Shown: positions 25,640-36,200 of the stretch, piece after piece
How the letters are laid out: each line of letters starts with the position of its first letter
How positions within the stretch are numbered: the first letter of the stretch is position 1
DNA from: an uncultured Phycisphaerales bacterium
GTDB taxonomy: Bacteria; Planctomycetota; Phycisphaerae; Sedimentisphaerales; Anaerobacaceae
DNA: 64,000 nt
Reading direction: 5' to 3'
Assembly: GCA_937927975.1 (NCBI GenBank)
Contig: CALEZT010000009.1
Coordinates: 80,300-144,299, forward strand
The notes under the pieces: model-generated
The model's input: only the letters and a program-made list of their open reading frames with translations
Database searches by the model: none
What the model was told of the DNA's origin: nothing
Program-made: the position numbers and the translations under genes

Positions 25640-26908
25640 CTATTCGTGTCTCAACGCAACGATCGGATCGACCTTCGCAGCGTGAAGCGCCGGGTAAAGG
25701 CCGAACACGATTCCAATGCTCATGCTGATCACCAGCGGCAGCACGACGCAGTACGCCCTCATCACCGTCGCCATCCCCGAGAAATGCGTGATCAGAAACG
25801 GAATCAGCGCCCCGATGCACAGACCGATCAGGCCGCCGAACATCGAGAGCACCACGGTCTCGATCAGGAACTGAAAAACAATCTGACGTCGTTTGGCGCC
25901 GATCGCCCGACGGATGCCGATTTCCCGCGTCCGCTCGGTCACCGCGGCCAGCATGATGTTCATGATGCCGATGCCGCCGACGAGCAGGCTGATCCCGGCG
26001 ATCGAGCCCAGCACGATGTTGAAGGTCCGCTTGGTTGCCTCGGCCTGTTTGAGCAGAGCCAACGGAACGCTCACAGCGTAATCCTTCTTCTTGTGAAACC
26101 GTTCGAGCATCCGCTCGATGGCGGCCGCGACCGATTCGGCGTTCTTCGGATCGTCCACCTGCACGATGATCTGGTGCAGTTCCACCTTCTCCCGTTCCTG
26201 GGAGCCGGATGTGCGTTTGGTGAAGATGTCGCCGTAGTAGCGTTGGGCCACTTCCAGCGGGATATAGACGTCGATCTCCTGATCGGGAACCTGGACGCTG
26301 CCCGACTGCCCGCCCTCGCTCTGGATGATGCCGACGACCTCAAACTCCTTGCCCCCGATACGGAGGGTCTGTCCGACGGAGCCCTGCGTCGCCAGCAGCT
26401 TGCGGGCGCCGTACTCGGTCAGAATGGCCACGGGAGCCCGCTTGTCCTGGTCTTCCTGACGAATGACCCGCCCGGCAACGAGGGTCCGAGGCACCAATTG
26501 GAACCAGTCCGGCGTCGCCCCCACCACGCGGAGCTCCATGGATCGCTCCCGCAAACGGGACTCTTTGCGCAACAGCTTGGCCGGCGCCACCCGCAGGACG
26601 TTGGGGAGACTCTCCGAGATCCGTCGATAGTCCGCGTACGTCAGGCCGTAGATGCTCATGTTCGAGCGCTGCGTGCTCATGGCCTCTTCCTGGGCCGACT
26701 TGACCGAGGTGAGGATGATGTTGTCGCTGCCGAGCTTGCGGATCCGTGCCATGGCCTCCTCGCTGGCGCCTTCGCCGACCGCGAGCATGGCCACCACGCT
26801 GCCGACGCCGAACACAACGCCCAGCATCGTCAGGAACGAGCGGAGCTTGTGCAGCAGCAGGTTCTCGATGCCCAGCCAGATATTTCTAGCGATTCTCGTC
26901 TGTCTCAT
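25640..26908 (-). CDS. MacB-type ABC transporter permease, first copy
   Basis: 422 residues. Opens MRQTRIARNIWLGIENLLLHKLRS with the N-terminal span, a large periplasmic domain with ATQGSVGQTLRIGGKEFEVVGI, and the FtsX-type span cluster with MLAAVTERTREIGIRRAIGA. The latter is the coupling helix that contacts the ATPase. It lies between the ATPase gene and the second permease copy, with 65 and 76 bases between coding regions. Having two near-identical permeases suggests either heterodimer formation (ABC exporters need two permease subunits) or recent duplication. Confidence 0.95.
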   Translation of the reverse strand: MRQTRIARNIWLGIENLLLHKLRSFLTMLGVVFGVGSVVAMLAVGEGASEEAMARIRKLGSDNIILTSVKSAQEEAMSTQRSNMSIYGLTYADYRRISESLPNVLRVAPAKLLRKESRLRERSMELRVVGATPDWFQLVPRTLVAGRVIRQEDQDKRAPVAILTEYGARKLLATQGSVGQTLRIGGKEFEVVGIIQSEGGQSGSVQVPDQEIDVYIPLEVAQRYYGDIFTKRTSGSQEREKVELHQIIVQVDDPKNAESVAAAIERMLERFHKKKDYAVSVPLALLKQAEATKRTFNIVLGSIAGISLLVGGIGIMNIMLAAVTERTREIGIRRAIGAKRRQIVFQFLIETVVLSMFGGLIGLCIGALIPFLITHFSGMATVMRAYCVVLPLVISMSIGIVFGLYPALHAAKVDPIVALRHE

Positions 26909-26973
26909 TTCAGCAGACCCCGCCGGAAGACCTCAGATCGTCCGGCGTCTCTCGGGCGACGCATACGTCGCCC

Positions 26974-27722
<749 letters not shown>

Positions 27723-27726
<4 letters not shown>

Positions 27727-29747
27727 TGCCCCCCCTGCGGCTGACCGCCGGTTTCGCTGCGGCGACCGCCCCCGCCTTCGCCACGGCCGCCAAAACCGGC
27801 GCCGCCGTCGGTCCCGCGTCCGCCCATGCCACCGCCCTCGCCGCGGGTACCGCGACGCTGACGCATCTGCTGGCGTTCCTCCTCGGACATGTTCTCGAAC
27901 CGCTGACGCGTCTGTTCCCGTTGTTCCTGGGTCATGCCGCTCTCGAACTGCTGCCTCATCTTCTGCATCGCCTGCTGCCGTTCCTCGGGCGACATGCCTT
28001 CAAACTGCTTGCGGGCCGCTTCCATCTGCTCCTGCGAGGGCATCTGGAAACCCTGGCCGCCCTGCTGTTCAGGCGCCCCGGCGCCGGGGAATCCGGGCTG
28101 CCCCGAAGCTCCCGACGGAACCTGCCTGTCCCCATTGCGAACCGCCCGGCTGGCCTCCATCTCGTTGGCGGCCCTGAGCTTCTCGTTGATCCTCTGCGTT
28201 GTCGTGTCGTTGGCGTCGCCTCCGCCGGGAATCCGCTCGCCGGGCTCCAGAGTCGCGGCCTTCAACGGAGGCGTCAGGAGCACAACCTCCCCTTCGGCCA
28301 GACCGCTGCGAACAATCACCATGCTGTTGTTGTCCAACCCGATCTCGACCTTGCGTTCCTGGGGTGTCCCATCCTTGACCACGTACACCGTGGGCTGGCC
28401 GGCGACCCGCAAGACCGCCTGGACGGGGATGTACACGACGTCCGAGTGCTGCTCCACGATGATCTCGGCCTTGCAGCTCATGCCGCTTCGGAGGCCTTCG
28501 TCAGTGGTGTCAAGGTTGATATTCGTGGTGTACACCTTCAGATCGGGGTTCATCCACATGCTCTGGGCGTTGGGCAACGGAGCGATCCGTGCCACTGTGC
28601 CGAGAAACTTCTTGCCCGGCAACGCATCGACGGTGACCACGGCCGGCAGCCCCGGCCGGACCTTGTCCAGACTCGCCTCGTGGACGTCCACCTCCGCCAC
28701 GGACGAGGAGGACTTGGGAATGTAGATCAATTCCTGACGCTCGTAGACTTCGACGCCATCGGCCAGCGGCCTGCGGTCGTCCCGACCGAACCCACCGCGG
28801 GAACTGGTCGCATAGACCACCATGCCGTCGGCCGGAGAGTAGATCGTGGCCTTGCCGAGTTGGTCGTCGATCTTCTTGAGCTTGTCCCTCTGACGACTCA
28901 GTTCCTGCTCTTTGGCCCTCAGATCCGCCTCCGCCTGGACGAGATTCGCACGGGCCTTGGCCTTGGTCCGCTCCAGCTCCATCTCCGCCTGCTTGACGTC
29001 GCTCTGGAGTTGTTCGAGCTTCTGCGTGTGGGTGAAATTCTCCAGCACTTCGAGATTGTTGTTCGCCACTTCCAGCCGGACTCGGTTGCGATTCCTCGTC
29101 AATTCATCCGCCTGCTTCTCGGTCAGGGAGAGGTATTTCTCCTCGTACAGGGCCAGAGACCATTTCAACGTCTCCTCGGCCCGCTTGAGTTCCTCCTCGG
29201 CCAGGGTGATGTCGTTCTTGGCCTGGGCCAATTGATTTCGATACTCCCCGTTCGGGTCGGTGTACTTCTGCAAGTCCAACTGGGCGAACCGCAACTTGAG
29301 ATCGGCGACGTCGATGTTGCTCTGCCCCTGGCTCTTGGTGATGTCGAAATTCTCCTTGGCGTTGACCCAGGAGGCGTCGGCGTTCTGCAAACGGATCTCC
29401 TGATCGATCCGGCTGTCCTTGAGCGTGCTGACGTCCAGCTCGACGAGCACGTCCCCCCGCTGAACGCGCGTGCCTTCGGGAACGATCGAGATGATCGTCG
29501 TGCGGCCCTCGACCTCGTTGCGGATGACCTCCTGCTCCTTGGCCTTGATGGCGCCGGACTCCAGGACGCTGATGCTCAGGGGGCCTCGCTTGGCGACGAA
29601 CGTGGCCATGGCCGCCGCGGGGTCCTGGCTGCCTCGAACGGCCTTGAGCCAAACGACGACGAGAATGGCCGCCGCCACGAGCACCGCGGCGCCGATCAGT
29701 TTGAAGGGCTTGCGTGAAGTACCATTAGCTTTGCTGTTGACTGTCAT
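27723..29747 (-). CDS. MacA-like membrane fusion protein with Gln/Gly/Arg-rich tail
   Basis: 674 residues, much longer than MacA (about 370). One N-terminal membrane span (LIGAAVLVAAAILVVVWLK), then a barrel-sandwich hybrid half (ISVLESGAIKAKEQEVIRNE), a long coiled-coil hairpin (~130-290), and the second half with IYSPADGMVVYAT. The C-terminal ~150 residues are low-complexity: repeated MSPEERQQAM-type helical heptads followed by GRGEGGGGRR. The start lies 8 bases after GAGGA and overlaps the end of the TolC-like gene by 23 bases. The adaptor bridges the permease and the outer-membrane channel. The tail is not part of known MacA structures. Confidence 0.92.
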
Positions 29748-31596
29748 GCTTGATATCCTCAGGCGAAAATTCTTCCCACAATCCACGCTCATTCACTTTG
29801 AGAATCCCCAGATCGCGTTGGATCTCCAACTCGGCGATTCGGTAGTTGACCACCGCGGCCGTCAACTGGTTCCTTGCCGACAGCAGCGAGTCCTGGGCGT
29901 CCAGCAGGTCACGAATCTGCCTTCTCCCGGCCTCCAGGAACATCGTCGTGCTTCGGACGCGTTTCTCCGCGACAACGACGGACTTGGCCTGAATATTCAG
30001 GCTTTCGCGGGATTCCCGCAGATTGCGCAACTCGTCGCGAATCGCCAGCTTGATGTTGTCTTCCAGCGACTGAACGCTCCGTGTGGCCCGTTCCAGACTG
30101 ATCAGGCTGTTGCGATAAGCGTTTCGCTGGGCCGTCCGCTCGATCGGCAGATCCAACGGCATCGAGGCGTTGTACCGCCCCCCGCTGAACCGCAAATCGC
30201 CGTCGTTGTCGGTATCGGTGAAACTGGCGCTGCCGCGCAGAGTCAGGCCCGCCCTGAGGGCGTCGGCGCGGACCACAACCTGCCTCTGGGCGTCATAGAC
30301 CGAGCCCAGCGAGACAAACATGTCCACTCGCTTCTCCAGAGCCAATCTTACCGCCAACGATTCGTCGATCTCCAGAGGACCGGCCCCTTCCTTGCTGGGC
30401 GTCACCAGCATCACCGGCGTATCGGCGGCCGGCGCGGTCCCCTGCGTTGCAGTGGTGGACGCCGTCTTGAGGCTCTCGGTGATCTCGTCGGCCTGCTTGC
30501 GCAACTGCTCCAGGTCGCCCTGATCCAGTTCGATGATCGCATCGACCGGCAGGCCGATCGCGGTCTTGAACGAGTCCAGCGAACTCTTGAGCTGTTCCTG
30601 GGCGGAAATCCATCCGTTTCTGGCGCTGAGCTCCCGCTGGAGCGCCTGGTCCACGTCGATCTCGGAAATTCGACCCGCGTCGCCTCGACGACGGGACCAC
30701 CGAGCGGACTGCACCGCACTCTCGTAGTTGGCACGGGCATTCGCCACGGAATCCACCTGCCGCAGAACCGAGTAGTACTGTCGGGCGATGTTGACCGCGA
30801 ACGTCTGCTTGTATCGTTCGAACTCCCAGATGCGGTAGACCACCGTGCGCTCCGCCTGGGTCAGATTCTCCGTGATAATGTGCCGTCCGGCCCCGCGCAA
30901 CAGGGGCATGGAGATGGACGTATCAACACCCAACCCCACCGACGACGACCTGCCCTGCGTCAGCAGATTGCCCAGATCGATCGCAATGGCCGAACTCAAA
31001 GCCAGCCCGCTGGCCAACAAGCGACTGACGTCGGCCGACGCGCTGTTGTTGGTGGTTACGACCGTATCGCCCGTGGTGTTCATGGTCGCGGAGCTGTTCG
31101 TGCCGGCCCCGAAGATGTTCCGAAAGTCGTTTCGACGCAGATCCAGGTCCAGCGCCGCCTGGAAGACCGTCTCCTTCTGCGACTGGTACGCAGGGCTGTT
31201 TCGGGCTCCAATCTGAAGGGCGTCGATCAAGGAGATCTTCAGCGGCCGGTTCGGCTCGATCGCGACGCTCAGGTCATCCGACCTCACATCGTGCGAACGC
31301 TCCGGCTCGGGCCAATGCGGAATCGACTGCAGATTGTCCGTTCCCAGGGAAGCCTCGCCCGCGTGGGCCAGACCCTGCGCTTCCATCAAACGCCAACGCA
31401 GGATGTCGCTGGGCCGCTCGACATGGAAGGATTCGGTCTTGCCCAAAGCTTCCTGCTGCTTCTTTTCGATGATGTCATAGGCGACCTCGTCCGCTTTCTC
31501 CCGGTGTTGGGCGGGACTGCGGCACCCCGTGTAGACCAGGCTGCAGCAGGACAGCGAGACGGCACAAACCAGACAACGGATAGAGCTTCGTTTCAT
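29725..31596 (-). CDS. TolC-like outer membrane efflux lipoprotein
   Basis: 623 residues. The N-terminus MKRSSIRCLVCAVSLSCCSL ends in a lipobox (VYTGC). The mature protein has the two long coiled-coil repeats of the OEP/TolC family (ARANYESAVQSARWS and later EDNIKLAIRDELRNLRESRESLN). A linker (~360-400) rich in Thr/Ala separates them. It is the first gene of the minus-strand efflux operon, and its 3' end overlaps the adaptor gene. It would form the outer-membrane channel of the exporter, which supports the presence of an outer membrane. The ribosome site is weak; the start was placed at the Met just before the signal. Confidence 0.9.
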   Translation of the reverse strand: MKRSSIRCLVCAVSLSCCSLVYTGCRSPAQHREKADEVAYDIIEKKQQEALGKTESFHVERPSDILRWRLMEAQGLAHAGEASLGTDNLQSIPHWPEPERSHDVRSDDLSVAIEPNRPLKISLIDALQIGARNSPAYQSQKETVFQAALDLDLRRNDFRNIFGAGTNSSATMNTTGDTVVTTNNSASADVSRLLASGLALSSAIAIDLGNLLTQGRSSSVGLGVDTSISMPLLRGAGRHIITENLTQAERTVVYRIWEFERYKQTFAVNIARQYYSVLRQVDSVANARANYESAVQSARWSRRRGDAGRISEIDVDQALQRELSARNGWISAQEQLKSSLDSFKTAIGLPVDAIIELDQGDLEQLRKQADEITESLKTASTTATQGTAPAADTPVMLVTPSKEGAGPLEIDESLAVRLALEKRVDMFVSLGSVYDAQRQVVVRADALRAGLTLRGSASFTDTDNDGDLRFSGGRYNASMPLDLPIERTAQRNAYRNSLISLERATRSVQSLEDNIKLAIRDELRNLRESRESLNIQAKSVVVAEKRVRSTTMFLEAGRRQIRDLLDAQDSLLSARNQLTAAVVNYRIAELEIQRDLGILKVNERGLWEEFSPEDIKHDSQQQS

Positions 31597-32087
31597 GAAT
31601 ACGTCCAAACCTGAAGATTCCTGCCCACGCACCATACCATCGCGGCGGCCGTCGCGGCGACGGTCCCGCAGCATCTCGCGATTCCGCCCGCCAAGACCTG
31701 CGGGCCTCCCCGCGGCACACACCTCGGGGGATACGCTTCGATGCTGAAAGTCTATGTCGCGTCGAACCGCCTTTTCATTACAGACGCCTCTCAAGCCCGA
31801 CTCATTGCAGCAAACCCGTTTTCTGTGCGCCCTGCCGGACGCACAGAGAGCCAGCCCTTGATAGGTGGTCTCAGAGTATACCTCCGTTACAAAAATTTGG
31901 AAGAGCAAACCGGAATCTGTCCGGAGGCAATCCATTCCCCTGCTTGATCCAATAGGAAAGCGTTGCGTGGCAGGAATTCCCCTGCTATCGTGGTTCGCGT
32001 TGCGGCGGTTTTCGTTGCACAAATGGCACAACCGCCGGAGCATCCGTCAGCGGCAACCTGGGATAATGAGGCTTTGGAGGCAGATCG
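31597..32087. other. Divergent gap between efflux operon and acyltransferase-like gene
   Basis: 491 bases that must hold the efflux operon promoter (minus) and the promoter of the gene to the right. A TATACT hexamer on the minus strand at 31875-31880 is a possible -10; the -35 partner TTCCAA at 16 bases is weak. No coding frame is convincing. Confidence 0.4.
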
Positions 32088-33209
32088 ATGGACGTGTCCG
32101 TGGAACAACCGACAATCTCAACGCCAGGCAGGCTGGTATCGCTCGACGCCCTGCGGGGATTCGACATGTTCTGGATCGTTGGCGGCCACGCCATCGTGTC
32201 GGGACTGGGCAAAGGTCTGAATTGCGAATGGTTCGACCGGCACGTCCTGCCGCAGATCCAGCACGTGCCATGGGAAGGCTTCACCGCGTGGGACCTGATC
32301 ATGCCGCTGTTTCTCTTCATGGTGGGCGCCGCGATGCCTTTCTCCTTCGCCAAGAGGCTATCCCAAGGCCAGAGCAAGGGCATGCTCTTTGCCCATGTTC
32401 TCTATCGAGTGGTCGTCCTGTGGATTCTGGGCATGATCGCCCAGGGTCGCCTGTTCGAATACGACCTGGCGCAACTGCGGCTCTACAGCAACACGCTCCA
32501 GGCGATCGCCGCGGGGTATCTGATCGCTTCGGTTCTCCTGCTGACCCTGCGGACCCGATGGCAATTCGTCATAACCGCCGGATTGCTCTTGGCTTACTGG
32601 GGTCTGCTGGCTTTGGTGCCGGTCCCCGGACACGGCGCGGGCAAGCTGACGCCCGACGGGAATCTGGCCATCTACATCGACAAGCTGATCCTCGGCCGAT
32701 TCCAGGACGGCACCACCTACACCTGGATCCTCAGCAGCATGACCTTCGCGACCACCGTGATGCTGGGCGCGTTCGCCGGTCAGTTGCTGCGGTCCGATGG
32801 AACCAAATGGCAGAAGGTCCTGATCCTCTTCTGCTCGGGGCTGGCCTGCGTGCTGATCGGCTGGGCCTGGAGCTTCGTCTTTCCGATCATCAAGCACATC
32901 TGGACCAGTTCGATGGTCCTCTTCGCAGGCGGCTGGAGCCTCCTGCTGCTGTGCCTGTTCTATCTCGTCATCGACGTGCTGCGACTGCGATTCTGGGCAT
33001 TCTTCTTCGTCGTCATCGGCGCCAACGCCATCGCGGCGTACATGGTAACGCGAGTCTTCGACTTCCGCCACATCAGCGACATCTTCATCCACGGCCTGGC
33101 CAAGTGGACCGGCCCCTGGCACGGTTTCGTCCAGGCGGTCGGCGCGTTCGCGGTCCTGTGGCTGATCCTGCTGCTGTTCTATCGCAAGAAGGTGTTCATC
33201 AAGATCTGA
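32088..33209 (+). CDS. HGSNAT/DUF5009-like membrane acyltransferase
   Basis: 373 residues with about nine to ten predicted spans. The motif LVSLDALRGFDMFWIVGGHAIV near the N-terminus and WDLIMPLFLFMVGAAMPFSF match the family that includes heparan-alpha-glucosaminide N-acetyltransferase. Members transfer acyl groups across the membrane to sugars outside the cytoplasm. The GGAGG site lies 7 bases before the ATG. The gene converges with the giant CotH gene with only 5 bases between stops. An extracellular or envelope glycan acetylation role is inferred from the family; no experiment is implied. Confidence 0.88.
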   Translation: MDVSVEQPTISTPGRLVSLDALRGFDMFWIVGGHAIVSGLGKGLNCEWFDRHVLPQIQHVPWEGFTAWDLIMPLFLFMVGAAMPFSFAKRLSQGQSKGMLFAHVLYRVVVLWILGMIAQGRLFEYDLAQLRLYSNTLQAIAAGYLIASVLLLTLRTRWQFVITAGLLLAYWGLLALVPVPGHGAGKLTPDGNLAIYIDKLILGRFQDGTTYTWILSSMTFATTVMLGAFAGQLLRSDGTKWQKVLILFCSGLACVLIGWAWSFVFPIIKHIWTSSMVLFAGGWSLLLLCLFYLVIDVLRLRFWAFFFVVIGANAIAAYMVTRVFDFRHISDIFIHGLAKWTGPWHGFVQAVGAFAVLWLILLLFYRKKVFIKI

Positions 33210-33214
33210 CCTGG

Positions 33215-36200
33215 TCACCGCGCAAACCGCGGGCGGGCGGTGCCGGGGGAAGGCGTGAGGGCCTGCCAGTTCAACGGATCGTCGCCGAAGGCGCCTGGAG
33301 CGATCCGCGACAGAGAGAGCCCCTGGCCGTTCGCCTGGTTTGGCCAGAGATCGACGCCGCCGGGGAAATCCTGGTGCTGCGAACCGTCGCTGTAGCGGAT
33401 TCGATCCACGACGATCCAGTTTCGCGTGTCCCCGTCGTCGAGATCGCCTGGACGGAGGAGTTGGATCGTTTCGCCGGAGTTGCTCAGCCGTCCCGCTCCC
33501 CAAGGCAGAATCGGCGTCGAGGCCGGGACGGTGAATCGGCTCAGGAACACTGCGGAATCCTTCACGAGCAACAGGTAGCCGAAAGGCCCAAGCGTGATCG
33601 GCGGATCGACGGGAAACCGCAGATCGATGCCAGGGTTCTCCGGGTCGTCGGTGAACCGCCAAGGCGACCCTCGATTCGAATCGTACAGGACGACATTGAC
33701 GTCGCTGATGTTGTACAATTCGACGTACTCGACCTCGGTCGTGCCGTCCGAACGGTACATGATCTCGTTGATCACGATCGGTCCCACCTGAGGGCCTGCG
33801 TTCGGACGTCCCGGCGTGGCTTCGACCGCCGAGACGAAGCTCGGATAGACTGCTGCGCTCTCGTACCGTTCGAACGTGACGCCGGGCTCGGAGGGACCGA
33901 ACGTCCCCTGCTCGCTGTAGCCGGTGAGGTTGCCCTGGGAGCCGGAGTGAAGGTAAACGGTTTCGCCTGCGGCGCTGAGGCCGAACGGCTTGCGGCAGCC
34001 AGGATCGTAGACGTTGCCGAAGTGCAGGGTTTCGTCGAACACGAGCAGCCCCTCGGGCGGCAGGACCGTACCCGCTGCGATCCGGTACTTTGTGAGGTCG
34101 TCGTTGTCGTCGCTGAGGAACCAGCCGCCGAGGTCGATGGGCCGGCTCGTCGTGTTGCGAAACTCGATCCAGTCCGGCCCCACGCCGGAAGAGTTGGCCA
34201 GCAATTCATTGATGACGACCGCGCCGGGAGCGGGAATCTCGCCGGCGTCGCTCCGGCCGGGCGAGCCTCCCCATGCGGCGCTGGGTCGCCAGGCGCTGCG
34301 GTTGTTCCACAGAGCCACAGGCGTGCCCGCCGGATCGATCACCGTGAGGGAAAAGCCGCCGCCGTCAGTGATGTCGTACCAGTCGTCGCGATACGAAAAG
34401 TTGTGGATGACGGCGCCCAGGGCATCCACCAGTTCGATGCGATCGCCGCTATTGTTGAGGCTGCCGGCGTACTGGCCTGCGATGGGAAGCCCCTGCCCAT
34501 ACAGGGCCTCGAAGGCCTCCCGGTTCTTCACGACCACACAGAAGGCCCCCGGCGCCAACTCCATGTCGGAGAACGTCAAGTCGAGGCCTCGGGTGAATCG
34601 CACGAGGTTCAGGTTGATGGTCTGGTTCCCGACGTTGGTCAGCTCGACATACTCGGCCTCGGACACGTCGTCGCTCGGATGGTATTGAATCTCACTGATG
34701 CGGAGACTCTCCTTCACCGGCCCGACCGCGAAGACCGCGTCGGCCAGCGCGCTCCACGTGCTGCCGCTCTGGGTTCGGGCCTTGACCCGCACGCTGCGGG
34801 TCAGCGGGATCGGACCGCTGTAGACCTGCTCGCCGGAGGGGTTCTGATTCGCAGGCGTCCTGCCGACGACAAGCTGGGCGTTGATCAGGAAATCGGAACT
34901 CGACACCCCGGCGTTCAACCCCTGGATGGCCAGCATGTTGCCGCCCTGCCGCAGGTGGGACAGATAGGCGGACACGTCGATGGACTCGAACAGAACCGCC
35001 TGGTCGTCGCTGTGGCTGGCGCCGGCCACGGAGTTCCAGGCCGGGACGCCGTCGAAGTTCCGTCGGGCGATCTCGACCCCGTTCAAATATGCGATGAACC
35101 CGTCGTCGTACTGCACCTTGAGGGTCATCGAGTTGAGGGTTTCCTGGCCTGGCGCGAACTGGAACGGGATGCGGATGTAGCAGGAACCGTTGAGGTTGTA
35201 CATCCGGCTTCCCACGTCGATGCTGATGTGGCTCTCGTACCCGGTGCTGCGCTCGAAACCGACGCCGCCGGGCTCGCCCGACGACGAAAGCCAGGCGGAG
35301 TCGTCGAACGAGCGGACGGATCGCCAGTCGCCCACGTCCGGACCGGTCGGGACCAGGGCTCGCTTGGCGGCGCCGCGAGCGACCAGCGTGGTCTCCGTGG
35401 AGGCATGTGACACGTTGGACAACACCGGATCGCTGCCGTCGAGCGTGTAGTAGACCGGCGCCCCCTGCGGCGAGGGCACAATCCTGAGCGAATCCCCTGT
35501 GTTGACGTTGCCGCCGTAGAGGGCGGTCCCGCCGACCGTAAAGCTCGGCCCCGCGAAGGTGTACATGCCTTCCCGCACGCAGGCGGCCAGGAAGATGCTC
35601 TGCCGGCTGGGGGTCCAGGTGTCGACGATGTAGGTGTTCATGCCGGGAATGACGCTTCGGAGCTCGCTGTGCATCTCGTAGAACCGCCGGTTGACGTTGT
35701 CGCGAGTCAGGGCCCCGCCGTTGAAGAAATGCCTGTAGACGCGGTCCGCGAAGAGCAGGCGGAAATCCGGGCTGGCCTTGAGCGCACGATAGAGGTAGGC
35801 GTTGGCATTGCTCTGGCTGTTCAACTCGGGGAATCGATCCGCGTTCAACTGGCCCGATTCGAACGTGCCCTCGGCGTCCCAAACGAAGAACTTCCACTGG
35901 CCTGCCTCCGAGCGTTCGCAGGCGGCCGCCCAGTTGTTCTGGGGCCAGTCCCAATCGTTCGGCCACAGGCGGACGATCAGATAATCGATGAAGCAGACCA
36001 CGTCGAGCTTCCTGCGCAGCTCGGCGTAGTTCGTCGGATCGGCCATGTTGCGTGTGCGAGCGAGGTTGATCATGGCGTCCCAGGACTGCGAATCCCCGTC
36101 GCGAAGGCCGCTCATCGTGATTACATCCCAAGGCTTGTCGCTGTTGAACCACTCCTGGCAGGATTCCTCTTTGACTCGCTCGGTCGGGTTGTAGTAGCCT

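Noticed and set aside
31865..35410. An 1181-codon plus-strand open frame
   Set aside because: It overlaps the acyltransferase-like gene in another frame and then runs antisense to the CotH gene; it has no protein-like segments.
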